NCBI GenBank assembly: GCA_948567375.1
Contig: OX419759.1
Span: 46,590,593 to 46,654,592, forward strand
DNA from: Lunularia cruciata
Taxonomy: Eukaryota > Streptophyta > Marchantiopsida > Lunulariales > Lunulariaceae
Length of the DNA stretch: 64,000 bases
Direction of reading: 5' to 3'
Shown: one piece after another, positions 48,806-59,088 of the stretch
How the letters are laid out: every line of letters begins with the position of its first letter
Numbering within the stretch: position 1 is the first letter of the stretch
Notes under the pieces: model-generated
Seen by the model: only the letters and a program-made list of their open reading frames with translations
Told to the model about the DNA's origin: nothing
Databases searched by the model: none
Position numbers and translations under genes: made by a program

Positions 48806-49326
48806 GTTTCTCCTTTTGTTATACACCATAATTTAGAAAATACTTCAAAGATATGAATCATAAACTACGCTAAAAGTTTTGCTCTAATATATTAATCTGA
48901 AATATTTATTTCACTTTAGATATTTTCAAGATATTTGAGTAAATTCCAATCTAGCTCATCTATTTCCTGGAAAATTATTGATTTATGAAAATTATTACTA
49001 GTTGGCGGGATCAACTCACATACTTAACCAACTCGACCAACTCACTCAAGGGTTCCTCTTCTCTTAATCTGTATGAGTGCTTTCTTCTTTGACCCATTTT
49101 TTGTTCTCTCATTCCTGTCTAAACCTAATTAATTCTCCAACAATACAAGCCATTTTAGTAGGCGGATTCTGCCGGACCCTAATGTTAATTAATTACCCTC
49201 TTCACTGCAGTAGATATGAGCTGCAAGGGATGATGACCAGAAACGAAAATGGCCAACAGTGACTTACACCGGGAAAACGAGAAGTTCTTAACCGGAAAGA
49301 AGGAGGAAGAAGGGGCGTGTAGCGTA

Positions 49327-49335
49327 AAACCCTTA
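49327..49335 (+). promoter_or_regulatory. Telo-box-like motif upstream of RPS11
   Basis: AAACCCTTA, one base off AAACCCTAA, lies about 150 bp before the start codon. Telo boxes are common in plant promoters and leaders of ribosomal protein genes. One site alone is weak evidence. Confidence 0.4.
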
Positions 49336-49482
49336 AGAGGAAAACCACTCCCGGTTCGCGGCTCCAGACTCTTTTTAAGTCCTACACGACTGGCAGTGTT
49401 CCCTCTTTCACCCTCTCGACCGCAGCAGAGCAGCAAGCTCCCGTTCCCCAAAGCTTTTGCGCTTCTTCGACATCTTGCAACC

Positions 49483-50979
49483 ATGGCTGACCAGGTCGGT
49501 GCATCCACTGAACACTAGTTACCTGCGTAACCTGCATGGAATGAAATGTATTTCTGGATTTGCTTCAGTGATTTAGGCGTTTACACCACCGTTTTCAGTC
49601 ACCTTCGAACAGAGCTGCATGGATCTTTCGTTTTCGGTTTATCTTTTAGTTTGACTGTTGCATTGCAGATGCTTGATTGAATGACGATTAGGAGTTTAGA
49701 ACCGCATGATGGAGTATCTCGAGCATTTAGGTTAAATTTTTGCGCCTTTCTTTTCGTAAGAGGTTGACCTAAATAATCGAGGAATTCAGAATTTAGCCCT
49801 TGTTGTGGCGGTCCTGGGACATCCCTCTGGTGTCTGCACACTTGGTCGATCAGGCTTGTCCGAGATGGCTTCCGTCAACAGTGCTAATTCTATCTGATCT
49901 GGGCTGCAGACGGAGCGCGCTTTTCTGAAGCAGCCAAAGGTTTTTTTGAGGTGAATAACTTTAAACTATATGGGCACATTTGCGTTCTGTAGTAGTCGTC
50001 TGCAGTTGCTGGGGGAAAGTTCACAGGATCCTTGAGGTTTTATTAGTCTTTACTCAGCTGCGATCCCCTCGTACCGTCGGATGAACTTTTTGGAGCAGGA
50101 GCTGAGTCCTAAAGTTTCACTTCTTTTGTCCATTTCAGTTCCAAGTCTATCGCGAAGGCAAAGGCACCTGGAAAGGCCGGGAGCCGTTTCTGGAAGAGTG
50201 TTGGACTAGGCTTCAAGACTCCCCGCGAAGCCATCGAAGGTATTGGAACGCATCCCACTCTAGTTCCTTCAATTGATACGGTTGAAGTCTCTGGGTATGT
50301 AATGTAGTCAACCGCTCTTTCTCTGCATTCTGTTTAATCGAATTTTTTTAATTCAATTGCAGGTTCATATATCGACAAGAAATGTCCCTTCACTGGGAAT
50401 GTGTCCATTAGAGGACGTATTTTGATGGGAACGGTTTATTGCACCAAGATGACGCGCACCATTACCGTCCGTCGAGATTATCTTCATTTTGTGCCGAAGT
50501 ACCAAAGGTACTTTTTTTGGCCGTCCCAGCAGATGGATGAATTTTGTGCCCAGTTGTCAGCGCTAGTTGAAGGATTTGTATTTTGTCTATTGAACAGCTG
50601 ACAGGATTTTTCCGATATTAATCTGCGATGGTTGCCATTGTAGGTATGAGAAGCGTCACTCCAACCTTTCAGCCCATGTTTCTCCATGCTTCCGAGTAAA
50701 GGAAGGAGACAAGGTTATTGTGGGACAGTGCAGGTATGGTTTATAGTTTATCCGAAAGAATTAATTTACTGGTTTACTGTTTCGCACGTTAAGTGAGCTC
50801 AGGTATTAGGGCCGATTCGATTCTGCTGAACCTGTATTAATGCTCACATTGGTTGTGTACTTACTCATGTGATGTTGTTATGCAGGCCTCTGTCGAAAAC
50901 TGTGCGATTCAATGTGCTGAAGGTTATCCCCGCAGGTTCTTCCGATGGAGGAAGCAAGAAGGCGTTTGCTGCCATTTGA
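49483..50979 (+). CDS. RPS11: Cytosolic small-subunit ribosomal protein S11 (uS17), 6 exons
   Basis: Exons are 49483-49494, 49910-49950, 50139-50239, 50363-50507, 50644-50733 and 50886-50979; all borders are GT-AG and the sum is 483 bp, 160 codons plus stop. The first exon carries only MADQ. The protein reads [92 protein letters not shown] and [20 protein letters not shown], the eukaryotic uS17 fold with its N-terminal extension. It binds 18S rRNA early in 40S assembly. Length equals that of plant homologues (about 160). The tail [13 protein letters not shown] is typical. Nothing suggests a pseudogene. Confidence 0.96.
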
Positions 50980-53220
50980 GTATGTAATTTTTTGACGACC
51001 CTTGAGGGTCCGAGTTTTTAAACATGATGGCAATCCATACGACTTCTTCCATCCAACTAGATGTATGCTTTTAGAGACGTAATGGCTTGTTTGTCAAACT
51101 TGATCTCTTGGGGAGGAAACCACATTTTTGGAAAGGTGAATGTGTCATGTCTCCTACTTTAGGAGTTGAGCTCTGGCTTTGGTATTATCTTTCCCTCTCT
51201 TACACTACACTTCAGGAATCTGAATGGATTGAACAATGAGCAAGAGTCTGTCTCCAGCACCTTACGGTAGGGGCTGGGGAGGTCGCCCTTTCATATCTAT
51301 ACGCGAAGATGGGTCAGCCGGTCCCTAACGTCGAAGGGATCAGGGAAGCGCTATGGTGTTTTCGTTATGGTGTTTCCTAACTGCTAGCCCAGGTATAGTT
51401 GGAGCCGTTGAAGCTTGGAGTAAAGTATGTTTGCTCGTCTGCAATGTGCTTTGCGGTCCATGCAGGCTCGACGAGTCGATTGTTTTATGGTTGCTCCTTT
51501 TTGATTCGTTTAAGTTTATGTAACCCTGGGATTGGAGGGGTTCTTTTGGGGTCTCATCGAGGTCAGCTGCCATGTCTTGAGTGTGGAAGCCACAAATCAG
51601 GGGACTGCCGAAAACCATCTTATGTCTCTGGCACTCGGTTTTTTCTCCATTGATAACCAGCTACCTCAGTCCGGGAGGGTTGATCTCCAGTTGTCATTGA
51701 GACGTACCCAAATGTCTTTGCAAGTGGTCCAATGAGATTCACTCTTTTTCGCGTAAAGGCATCTGAATCTTGTGGGGATGGGCCGTCCAGTTGGGATGTT
51801 ACTTCTGGTGTGCTAGCTCACATCGAATGGATAAGTGTGGCTCGCTTGTCCCGTTTCCCATGAACAAACTTCCAACGTGAGAAAGCCATGTTACATGGAT
51901 GTCAACATGACTTATCAGGTGCCTTTTACCCCACTAACCAGCTACCATAGTGCTCACAGCTATTCAATAGAATCTAGCACTGACTGTACGGGTTTGATTT
52001 CTTATGGTATGTTCTGCTGCATTCTCTTCTCTCTTGCCTGTCCATGACTGTAAAGCAAAGTTGCGTGTCTGGCTCAAGGTACATACGTGTTAGCCCTCTT
52101 TAGTCTTGCTGGATCTTGTCGCGTCAAAACTGGATTACCGAATAATTGTGGACACTAAATAGACGGTACTGTTTTTTGAGATAATTAACCCTAGTACATG
52201 TTTACGGTGAGAATTTTGTAATGGCTGCACAATGATCATCCGGAAATTTCTATAATCTTACACTAAATGAGTTTCTAGTATCAACATATCTGGTTAATGG
52301 CACATTGTGCGATAGAAGACACGATTACTGAACAGGCCTATTAGGTATGACTCGTAACACCAAGGCTTACCCTTACATGGGCAGAATGTTCACGCAGTGT
52401 TGTTGGACGAACAGAACCTCTAATTTGGAATAAAGTGCAGCAAAGGGGGTCTTTGGTAAATGCATGTCGCGCTATTCAGTGTCTACACGATGAACGAAGG
52501 TTGCGTTCCTCAAGTAAACTAAACGGATTGGGGATACTCTTCGAAAGCACTTGCAATTCAACTTTTCGATCTCTCAAGCTCAGATCAAGTCGAGCCACAT
52601 GCAGTCCATTCTCGATAGTGCTCATGAATTCAGTGCATCACTCGGCAAGCGCAGTTACTCGCGACGGAGCAAAAGACATGTGCAATGGTTCGCATTCTTC
52701 GTATTTGCAATGTACCTCGAGAGTGTCCACCACAGGCAACAGCAGATGCTTCCATACTCGCTGTGGAACCCGAGAACGTATATCTACACGCATTTTTAAA
52801 TTGCACGCAAAGTGCCATTTCATCACAACCAATACGTACGGAGTAGTTTGTACGAATATGTAGTCTTGAGGTGGATCTATTATTATTTTCTATGCGTAAT
52901 TTTTGATAATGGAAAATAAATTTCTTTCCTCGTACTGGTTCATGGGGCCTTCCCAATCCTTTGCTATGCTATAAGCTGTGTCAACTGTTGAATACCTGAA
53001 TCTTTGAGAAATTCGAATCACAAGATACACTTATTCAAACCCTAGATCTAGGAAACTGCAACTCTTTAAACAGGGGCACTTACTACACAACATCCGTTAA
53101 GCGCATCCTCTGAGGTGGGAGGGATGCGCTGTAATCATCGAGACTCTGTTACTGCCTGTTACAAGTCCTTCTGAGCTACCTTACATCACGGTAATAACTG
53201 CATGCGGACTCTTGTAGTCC
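50980..53220. other. Spacer downstream of RPS11
   Basis: It includes the RPS11 3' UTR. Frames at 51399-51653 and 52435-52863 show no known domain. A short hairpin is listed separately. Confidence 0.5.
53100..53130. repeat. Short GC-rich hairpin
   Basis: AGCGCATCC (53100-53108) and GGATGCGCT (53122-53130) are reverse complements separated by 13 bases. Purpose unknown. Confidence 0.6.
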
Positions 53221-53246
53221 AGAGTTATCCCTCGATATAGTGACAC
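53221..53246 (+). repeat. Left terminal inverted repeat (pogo element)
   Basis: Begins AGAGTTATCCCTCGATATAG and ends GTGACAC; exact reverse complement of 55612-55637. Confidence 0.95.
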
Positions 53247-53441
53247 CTTGTTATAGTGACTTACTCGATATAGTGACAGTATTTCCAGAACAATTGTAAT
53301 TTGTATGGGAGACGATATCAAATAGTGACAGGGTGTCACTATTTACAATAGTGACAGATGATTGCCACTCTAGTGCAGTGTCACTATATCAAGGAAGTGT
53401 GTTTACAGTGCACATAAGTCATGGGTGAAGAAAGTTTGCAT

Positions 53442-55446
53442 TCAAAATTTATTAAAAATGACCGTTTCTAAAGCTGGAAAAATGATTTGATAGAAGCTTG
53501 CTTCATACCTCTCCAACTTGGTGATGCTTTGGTCCTTTGCAAGACATTTTTGGAGCAGGTGAAGAGCCTGATGCAGATCATTATTGACAGAAAATTTAGA
53601 TGAGTATGATGATGAAGGCGCCGAACAGGATATAAAATTTTGCACGGCTTTGACTCCTATAAGAGCAGTCTCGATTGAGACGAGATCCGCAATATCGTCA
53701 TCATCATCAGAATCAGCAGGTGGTATCAGGTTGCCAGACGAGATCGGAACACTCTCAATGATCCAATCTCATCAATTTCCGAACTGCTTGTGGGTTCATC
53801 CTTGTTGAAGTCGATCAGTTCCGACACGTCTCCCGTAATACCAAGCGAGTCCGCCAAGACTTCATGCATTTGAACAGATGACATCATATTAACTAGATCA
53901 ACAACAACATCGTCTTTTTCGTTGAAGGCTGGAGCAAAGCGAGCAATATCATTGTTGGAATTTGTAGCACTATCCAACGATAGGACATTCGCCTAGAAGC
54001 ATCGTCGGATGGTGTTTTCAGAAATGTTATCGTGGGTCTCCTGAAGCCAGTGAAGAACATTTCGCATATGTGTGTGTTGGTGAATTGGAAAATGACTCAT
54101 GGGCATCTCCTCACGTGAGCATTGCCACAGCTCGTATTCACTGAGTAGTGAGCAAAGCATCACCTTGCGATACCCTACCTTTAGTGAGCAAATGATCCCT
54201 TGATCTAGTGGTTGGCAGTCGCTCATCGCGTTCGGTGGGAAAAATAGGATCATAATCACTTTGAAGGTGAATGATGTCTATGCGGAACCTGTTGTGTCCA
54301 ACACTTTTGCTGCAAAGACGTGTGAGCTACAATTGTCAAGTCAAATGTAGAAATGTGTTTGCCTTCTTAACGCTTCCCAATTGATTCTATGGAAGAGGCG
54401 CAGCATGGAAGATTCGTCTTGCCACGCCTTGGCCTGATTGTTGTAAACAATGTTGAATGTTTTGTTGATGTCTATGCCTTTAAGAGTGCGAGGCTGTTTT
54501 GATGTCCCAATCACCTGAACGGTTAGTTTTTCACCTACTGCGCTCACGCTTGGGGTGACTGTAATGTGATCTTTGTATCGCTTTACTCCTCGACCATCAT
54601 TATTAATGGTCACATATGATCGTGAAGACGTGGTGTGATGCTGTGACGTCAATATTCCAAATATCTTTCAATGGTATGCTTTCCAAACAATGGAAAATAT
54701 CAGCAAGCCGCCTGTCAATGGTTGTTGTGTCTGTTGAGTTATGCTCACGGCAACGTCTCTTGCTGGTAGTCCCTTTACAAGCGAGAAAGTTTTGAAGCCA
54801 TCCATTTGACGCCTTGAAGGAGACCAAATACTCCTTAAGCATGAGAGTAAGTCCACTCTCATATTTGCTCAGTATTTTATCTCAAAATTCTAGAGCCTTG
54901 GCCTTAAGCATGAGAGTAAGGCCACCCTCATATTTGCTCAATATTTTATCTTGAAATTCTAGAGCCTTGCACTCAAAATTCTAGAGCCTTGGCCTTAAGC
55001 ATGAGAATAAGGCCACCCTCATATTTGCTCAGTATTTTATCTTGAAATTCTAGAGCCTTGGCCTAAAGAACCTCTCTGGTGACGTTGAGATCGGGTGCAT
55101 CAATCTCAACTTGAACATGCCATTGATGCAGCATATTTTTGAGAGTTTCTTAGCCAGATGTCCTCATGCTCTTTTTGGATCTGCTAATTGCAGACTTCTC
55201 GATCTCGGCCTTGATTAGTTCAGATTTTTTCATGATGATGTTCACCATGGGCCGCGACACTCTGAATTGAAGAGCAGCTTTGACCTGGGACTTCCCAGCT
55301 TTGATGAAATTAATCACATTCAGCTTCTGACTTAGACTCATCCTCGCCCTACTTTTGCTCTTCTTACTGGAGTTCGTCATCGATTTTGATTCTACTATAG
55401 GAGTGCAATGCTTTATGAAATGTATATTCTCGTAGGGTCCCCTCAC
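53442..55446 (-). pseudogene. pogo/Tigger transposase
   Basis: The N-terminus is a CENP-B-type helix-turn-helix (RARMSLSQKLNVINFIKAGK, then QFRVSRPMVNIIMKK). A second DNA-binding part reads SFKASNGWLQNF. Catalytic core: DIWNIDVTA (family usually NxDE), VGEKLTVQVIGTSKQP, LDNCSSH (second Asp) and PPNAMSDCQPLDQGII (third Asp region). A tail rich in Asp and Ser follows (53726-53977). Stops separate the frames, for example after the N-terminal domain and before LDNCSSH. The enzyme would cut and paste the element. Confidence 0.88.
54834..55062. repeat. Triplicated segment inside the pogo transposase gene
   Basis: Three copies begin at CTTAAGC, positions 54834, 54903 and 54994, each continuing ATGAGA(G/A)TAAG and CTCATATTTGCTCA. 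The first step is 69 bp (23 codons, in frame). The second is 91 bp because of an extra duplicated 22-bp piece. The repeat covers the second helix-turn-helix region (LAKALEFQDKILSKYEGG). Confidence 0.9.
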
Positions 55447-55473
55447 AACAGGGCAACATTAGTTTTCCCTCAC

Positions 55474-55600
55474 ATACGATGTCACATAGAGTCGTACTTG
55501 CTATAGTGACACCCTCGATATACTGACACCTAGATCATACGATGTCACATAGAGTCGTACTTGCTATAGTGACACCCTCGATATAATGACACCTAGATGC
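55474..55600. repeat. 63-bp tandem duplication near the right end of the pogo element
   Basis: ATACGATGTCACATAGAG occurs at 55474 and 55537, each followed by CTATAGTGACACCCTCGATA. Each unit carries copies of the terminal word. Confidence 0.9.
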
Positions 55601-55611
55601 CGCACCAATAT

Positions 55612-55637
55612 GTGTCACTATATCGAGGGATAACTCT
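55612..55637 (-). repeat. Right terminal inverted repeat (pogo element)
   Basis: Exact reverse complement of 53221-53246; followed by TA. Confidence 0.95.
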
Positions 55638-56423
55638 ATATTGAGATGATCAGAATCCTATCGCTTGTCAAGTTCACAACAAAGAGTTTTCACTCGATAA
55701 TTTTCATTCAGTTTTAACTAAAAGAATCAAAATCACGATTTCAAGGTCTACAGTTCAGTAGTGAAACCTCGTCAAAACAAAACAACAAAACACCTAACTG
55801 GTCTACCCAGCACAATCAGACAATGGAAGCCACAGCGGATCTGGGTAAACTTCTCCCCAAGAAGTGTTTGGACCGACCTTCATTTTCCCTCCCCCATAAT
55901 AGATAAAACATGGCAGTAGCGTTTATCCTACATCTTAAGCAAAACTTGGAGCATATTTTGACACGACTGGTGTACCAAACGGAAGATACACTGGGGGTTC
56001 TAAAAAATGACGGGAATTAAACATTCCCGTAAGTTCTATCTAGGGGTCCCGTGAACCAAAACAAGTATATTCATGAAACTTCCCTTAAAAGATTAGGTTT
56101 AAGATGATTTTTTTCTTCACTTGTTGGGGTCTGTTATTCTGCAGTTGAGTTGTATGGACCACCTGTTGCCATAAAAATGTACAGGTCATGCTTTTCAAAA
56201 CCTGTAAATTTTCAAGAGATTACTGAAGTTTTCACCGAGAGATGAATAAAAGGTTTCAATTAGCTCATCTTCATGGTCACAAATAAAGAGACCTATGAGA
56301 TGTCCCATAGATTGTTCCATTCTGAGAAGAGAATTTTGGTTTTTTCACAAGAGCACCTCGAGTAACTTTAAATAAAGTTTACAAAAAACCTAGGGATGTC
56401 CCATAGATTGTTACATACATGAA
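55638..56423. other. Spacer with an 18-bp direct repeat
   Basis: GATGTCCCATAGATTGTT occurs at 56299-56316 and 56395-56412. No gene recognised. Confidence 0.6.
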
Positions 56424-56862
56424 TCTCATGACATTTATAGCACATAAGTTAGTTTGCTCGGACTTTAGAATGGTAGTGTTTGCAGTCATAGTTATTTTGA
56501 TAGTTGTTTGTGAACTACTTGATAGCGGCCAAATTTCATATTAGGGCTACTGATTACATAGTGAGACCACAATCAATTGTACCATTTGTACTATCAACGG
56601 CACCGTGAGGGCTGGAGATCTATGTTGAGCAAAGGGGTATACTTTTGAATTACAATTCTAGAGAGTTCATTTTGTTGATGTTGAGCTTTCTAGTTTTTGG
56701 CTATGGTGGACACATGCAGGTAGGCAAACGTCATCGGGAGTCTCTTAGTTAGAGTGGATGTGGTTTGATTGTAATCAATGCTCGATTGTTTGCACATTGT
56801 TGAGTGGAGGATAGAGTTCAAATCTGATTTGAGTGTGATTTGAGTGGAAGAGTGAACCGATT
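56424..56862 (+). repeat. Terminal repeat L of the second family C copy
   Basis: It starts TCTCATGACATTTATAG, which aligns with TGTCATGCCATTTGTAG of the first copy, and runs to GATTACA. No block X is recognisable before or after it. Confidence 0.65.
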
Positions 56863-58280
56863 ACATAAAAAAGGGAAATCAAGGAGAAATCAAGTATAAG
56901 AGCTAAGGGTATTGGTGGTATCTCCAAGCTTGGTGGTACCAACAGTACATTTGATCATCATCCTAGATTTCTTTGAGAGTAATCATGTATGGAAGCCTTG
57001 TTGAGTTGATGTAAATTTGGTGGTGGGGAAAATGGTGTATGGAAAAATTACTCAAATTTCTCAAAATTGATGTCAATTTTGAGTTAGTGGATGTCAATTT
57101 GAGAGCAATTGGTCAATTTGAAATCAGAGGTCCCAGTGTTGCAAATTGGACTTGAAAAGCAAAATTAGAGGTAGATTTGGGAACCCATCTCATCAAATTA
57201 GGGCTTTGGGGATCCCCGTCTTCTCAATTTAGCCTAGGTTGATAGTTAGCAAAGAATTTGTCAATCAACTAATTGTAGAATAGGTGGGTTAGATTGGCAG
57301 AGGTTGTGCAAATTTGGAGCTCAACTTAGCAAAGTCCGTCTAAAGTTGGAGGTTGTTTGAGTTGAACCAAATTTGGTGGAAATTGCCCTAGCTAGTCCTT
57401 GAGTTGGTGGAGATTAACCCGATTTGGAGAGCATTCAAATTAGCAAGAAGAATTTTGGCACTTTGAGGCATAAGGCTTGGGCTAGAGAGATATAAAGGCC
57501 TAGAAGTGCCAGCTTGTTGGCATGAGGCTAGCCAATTTAGATGAGTTTTTGATAGCTTTTGGTCATCATTTAGCAAAATTTGCACACCCTTCTAGATTAT
57601 GTGCAACAAGGTCTAAACCCTAAATCTTTGGTTCCTAAATTTGTACCCTAGCCAACTTTTCCACCCATACTTATTGTCTTAATGACTGGTCGACTGATAC
57701 CTATCTATATACATGTAGCTTTGGCTAGGAGATGCAATTTGATCTTATCCTTGGTGATCTTTGTAGCTTAGGAGTATATAGACACTCCTATTATGTCAAA
57801 TGCCAAATGGTGGCAGACTATGATTTATGAGATGTAGTTTTTGTTTAGACTTCTTGTGAGTGGAATGTGTACATTCTCTACTTCTTGTTTGTGCACCATA
57901 TGTGTGTGAGGTGCCTTGACTTTAGAGTGTTGGTGCTATGGCGTGCTCTTGGTGGAGAGGTTGGAGTGACAACTAGTCAGACTACATATATTTCTCTTTG
58001 GTGAGGTAAGAAATGATGACCTACAAATTGTGAGAATGAGTATTGTGATGGCAAGTTACAAGGCACCCTTCCAACAATGTAGTTTCCGTAATTAAGGCTA
58101 CATTAGTGAGTGGTGTTCAGTTGGTGGTGATCCTTGGTGTGGTACTTGTGGTGGTTTAAGTTATGATTTAAGTTACATTATCACAATAGAATTCTTTGAG
58201 GATTCTAGAGGAGATATCACTACAATATATAGTGGGTTTACTCAAATGGCATTTGGTATCAACTTGTATCTTAGGTCCTA

Positions 58281-59088
58281 GTGAGGGAAGATTGACTTTG
58301 ATTTGGAGTTTAATACAAGAGTTGATTTAGTTGAGAAAGCACTTGATGTGTACACACAATTGTTGCAGGATATGAATAAGGTTTATGAGACCTCCAAAAG
58401 CCCCATATGCTACTTTGGTTCAATAAGTACCATTAAGTTCATCCAAGAGTTTGATAGTTGGTGTGAATTGCAACAAATGCAAAACCTGACTTGGTTCACA
58501 CCCTTCAAGGCATAGAAGAGGTTATTCTAACACTTGGAAGATCTACCAATGGATTACTATCATGAGTTTAAGAGAGTTCTCTTGGAAGAGATCAAGCTAT
58601 GGAGACAATATTTGTCTCCAAACTAGACCTCCATCACTTTAGGCTTGGTTTCTAAGGGTAGATCTACCATATCCACGAGTTCTAGCTCTAATAGCATTGG
58701 TGTATCCAATGGAGGTGCACTAGTTGGAGATGGTGCTATTATGAGTGGAGGTACTACTGTAAGAGGTAGTGCAGTACCAAGGTTTAACCTCATGATGGAG
58801 TTCTTCCAATGTTTGAGGTAGAACTACTAGGGAGTGCGGACTGACAAGCTTAGGAGCTCATAGGGGTTCTAGCAAAAGGCAAGAGAGAGCCTACAGAAGG
58901 TAAACACTTGCATGAAATGGCTTATTAGTTTTACTCAAGGAGTTACTAAGGCCTAGGTAGTCCTATTTTGGTATAGTATCCTAGACAAGGAGTTGCAATG
59001 TAGAATTTGTGATGCTATATTATTATAGGCTACCTCACCTACTTTGGTGATCATCTTTACTTTGGTTGAGCATATTGAGCTCAGTATT
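58281..59088 (+). pseudogene. Gag remnant, second family C copy
   Basis: FDLEFNTRVDLVEKALDVY-like reading matches the start of element C gag (LEFDTRADSIESALGV). Frameshifted and truncated before the zinc knuckles. Confidence 0.7.

Larger units (their letters stand above)
43732..49482. other. Intergenic region between TRAPPC8 and RPS11, mostly AT-rich
   Basis: The two genes diverge, so both promoters lie here. About 43.7-44.7 kb and 49.1-49.48 kb are GC-richer and look like promoter or 5' UTR. Between them lies about 4.4 kb of AT-rich DNA without genes. Three copies of a GCTAGC(T/C)AA-like phrase occur near 45992, 46019 and 46050. Two palindromes are listed separately. Confidence 0.6.
53221..55637. 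mobile_element. pogo/Tigger-type DNA transposon, full length but inactive
   Basis: Perfect 26-bp terminal inverted repeats (53221-53246 and 55612-55637, beginning AGAGTTATCCCTCGATATAG) bound a 2417-bp element. The right end is followed by TA; the left flank has CA where TA is expected for a Tc1/mariner-group target. The single gene is a pogo transposase on the minus strand. Many copies of a TATAGTGACA-like word crowd both ends. Confidence 0.88.
56424..59088 (+). mobile_element. Truncated second copy of the element C family
   Basis: The order L, leader and gag matches 6091-8600 of element C. Shared landmarks include TTTTTGGCTATGGTGGAC near the L end and GATTACA followed by the same leader. 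It ends abruptly within gag (GAGCATATTGAGCTCA, then unrelated sequence). No methyltransferase, pol or right terminus is left. Confidence 0.8.

Noticed and set aside
52435-52863. 142-codon frame downstream of RPS11.
   Set aside because: No recognisable domain; overlapping frames of similar length occur on the other strand, as in non-coding DNA.
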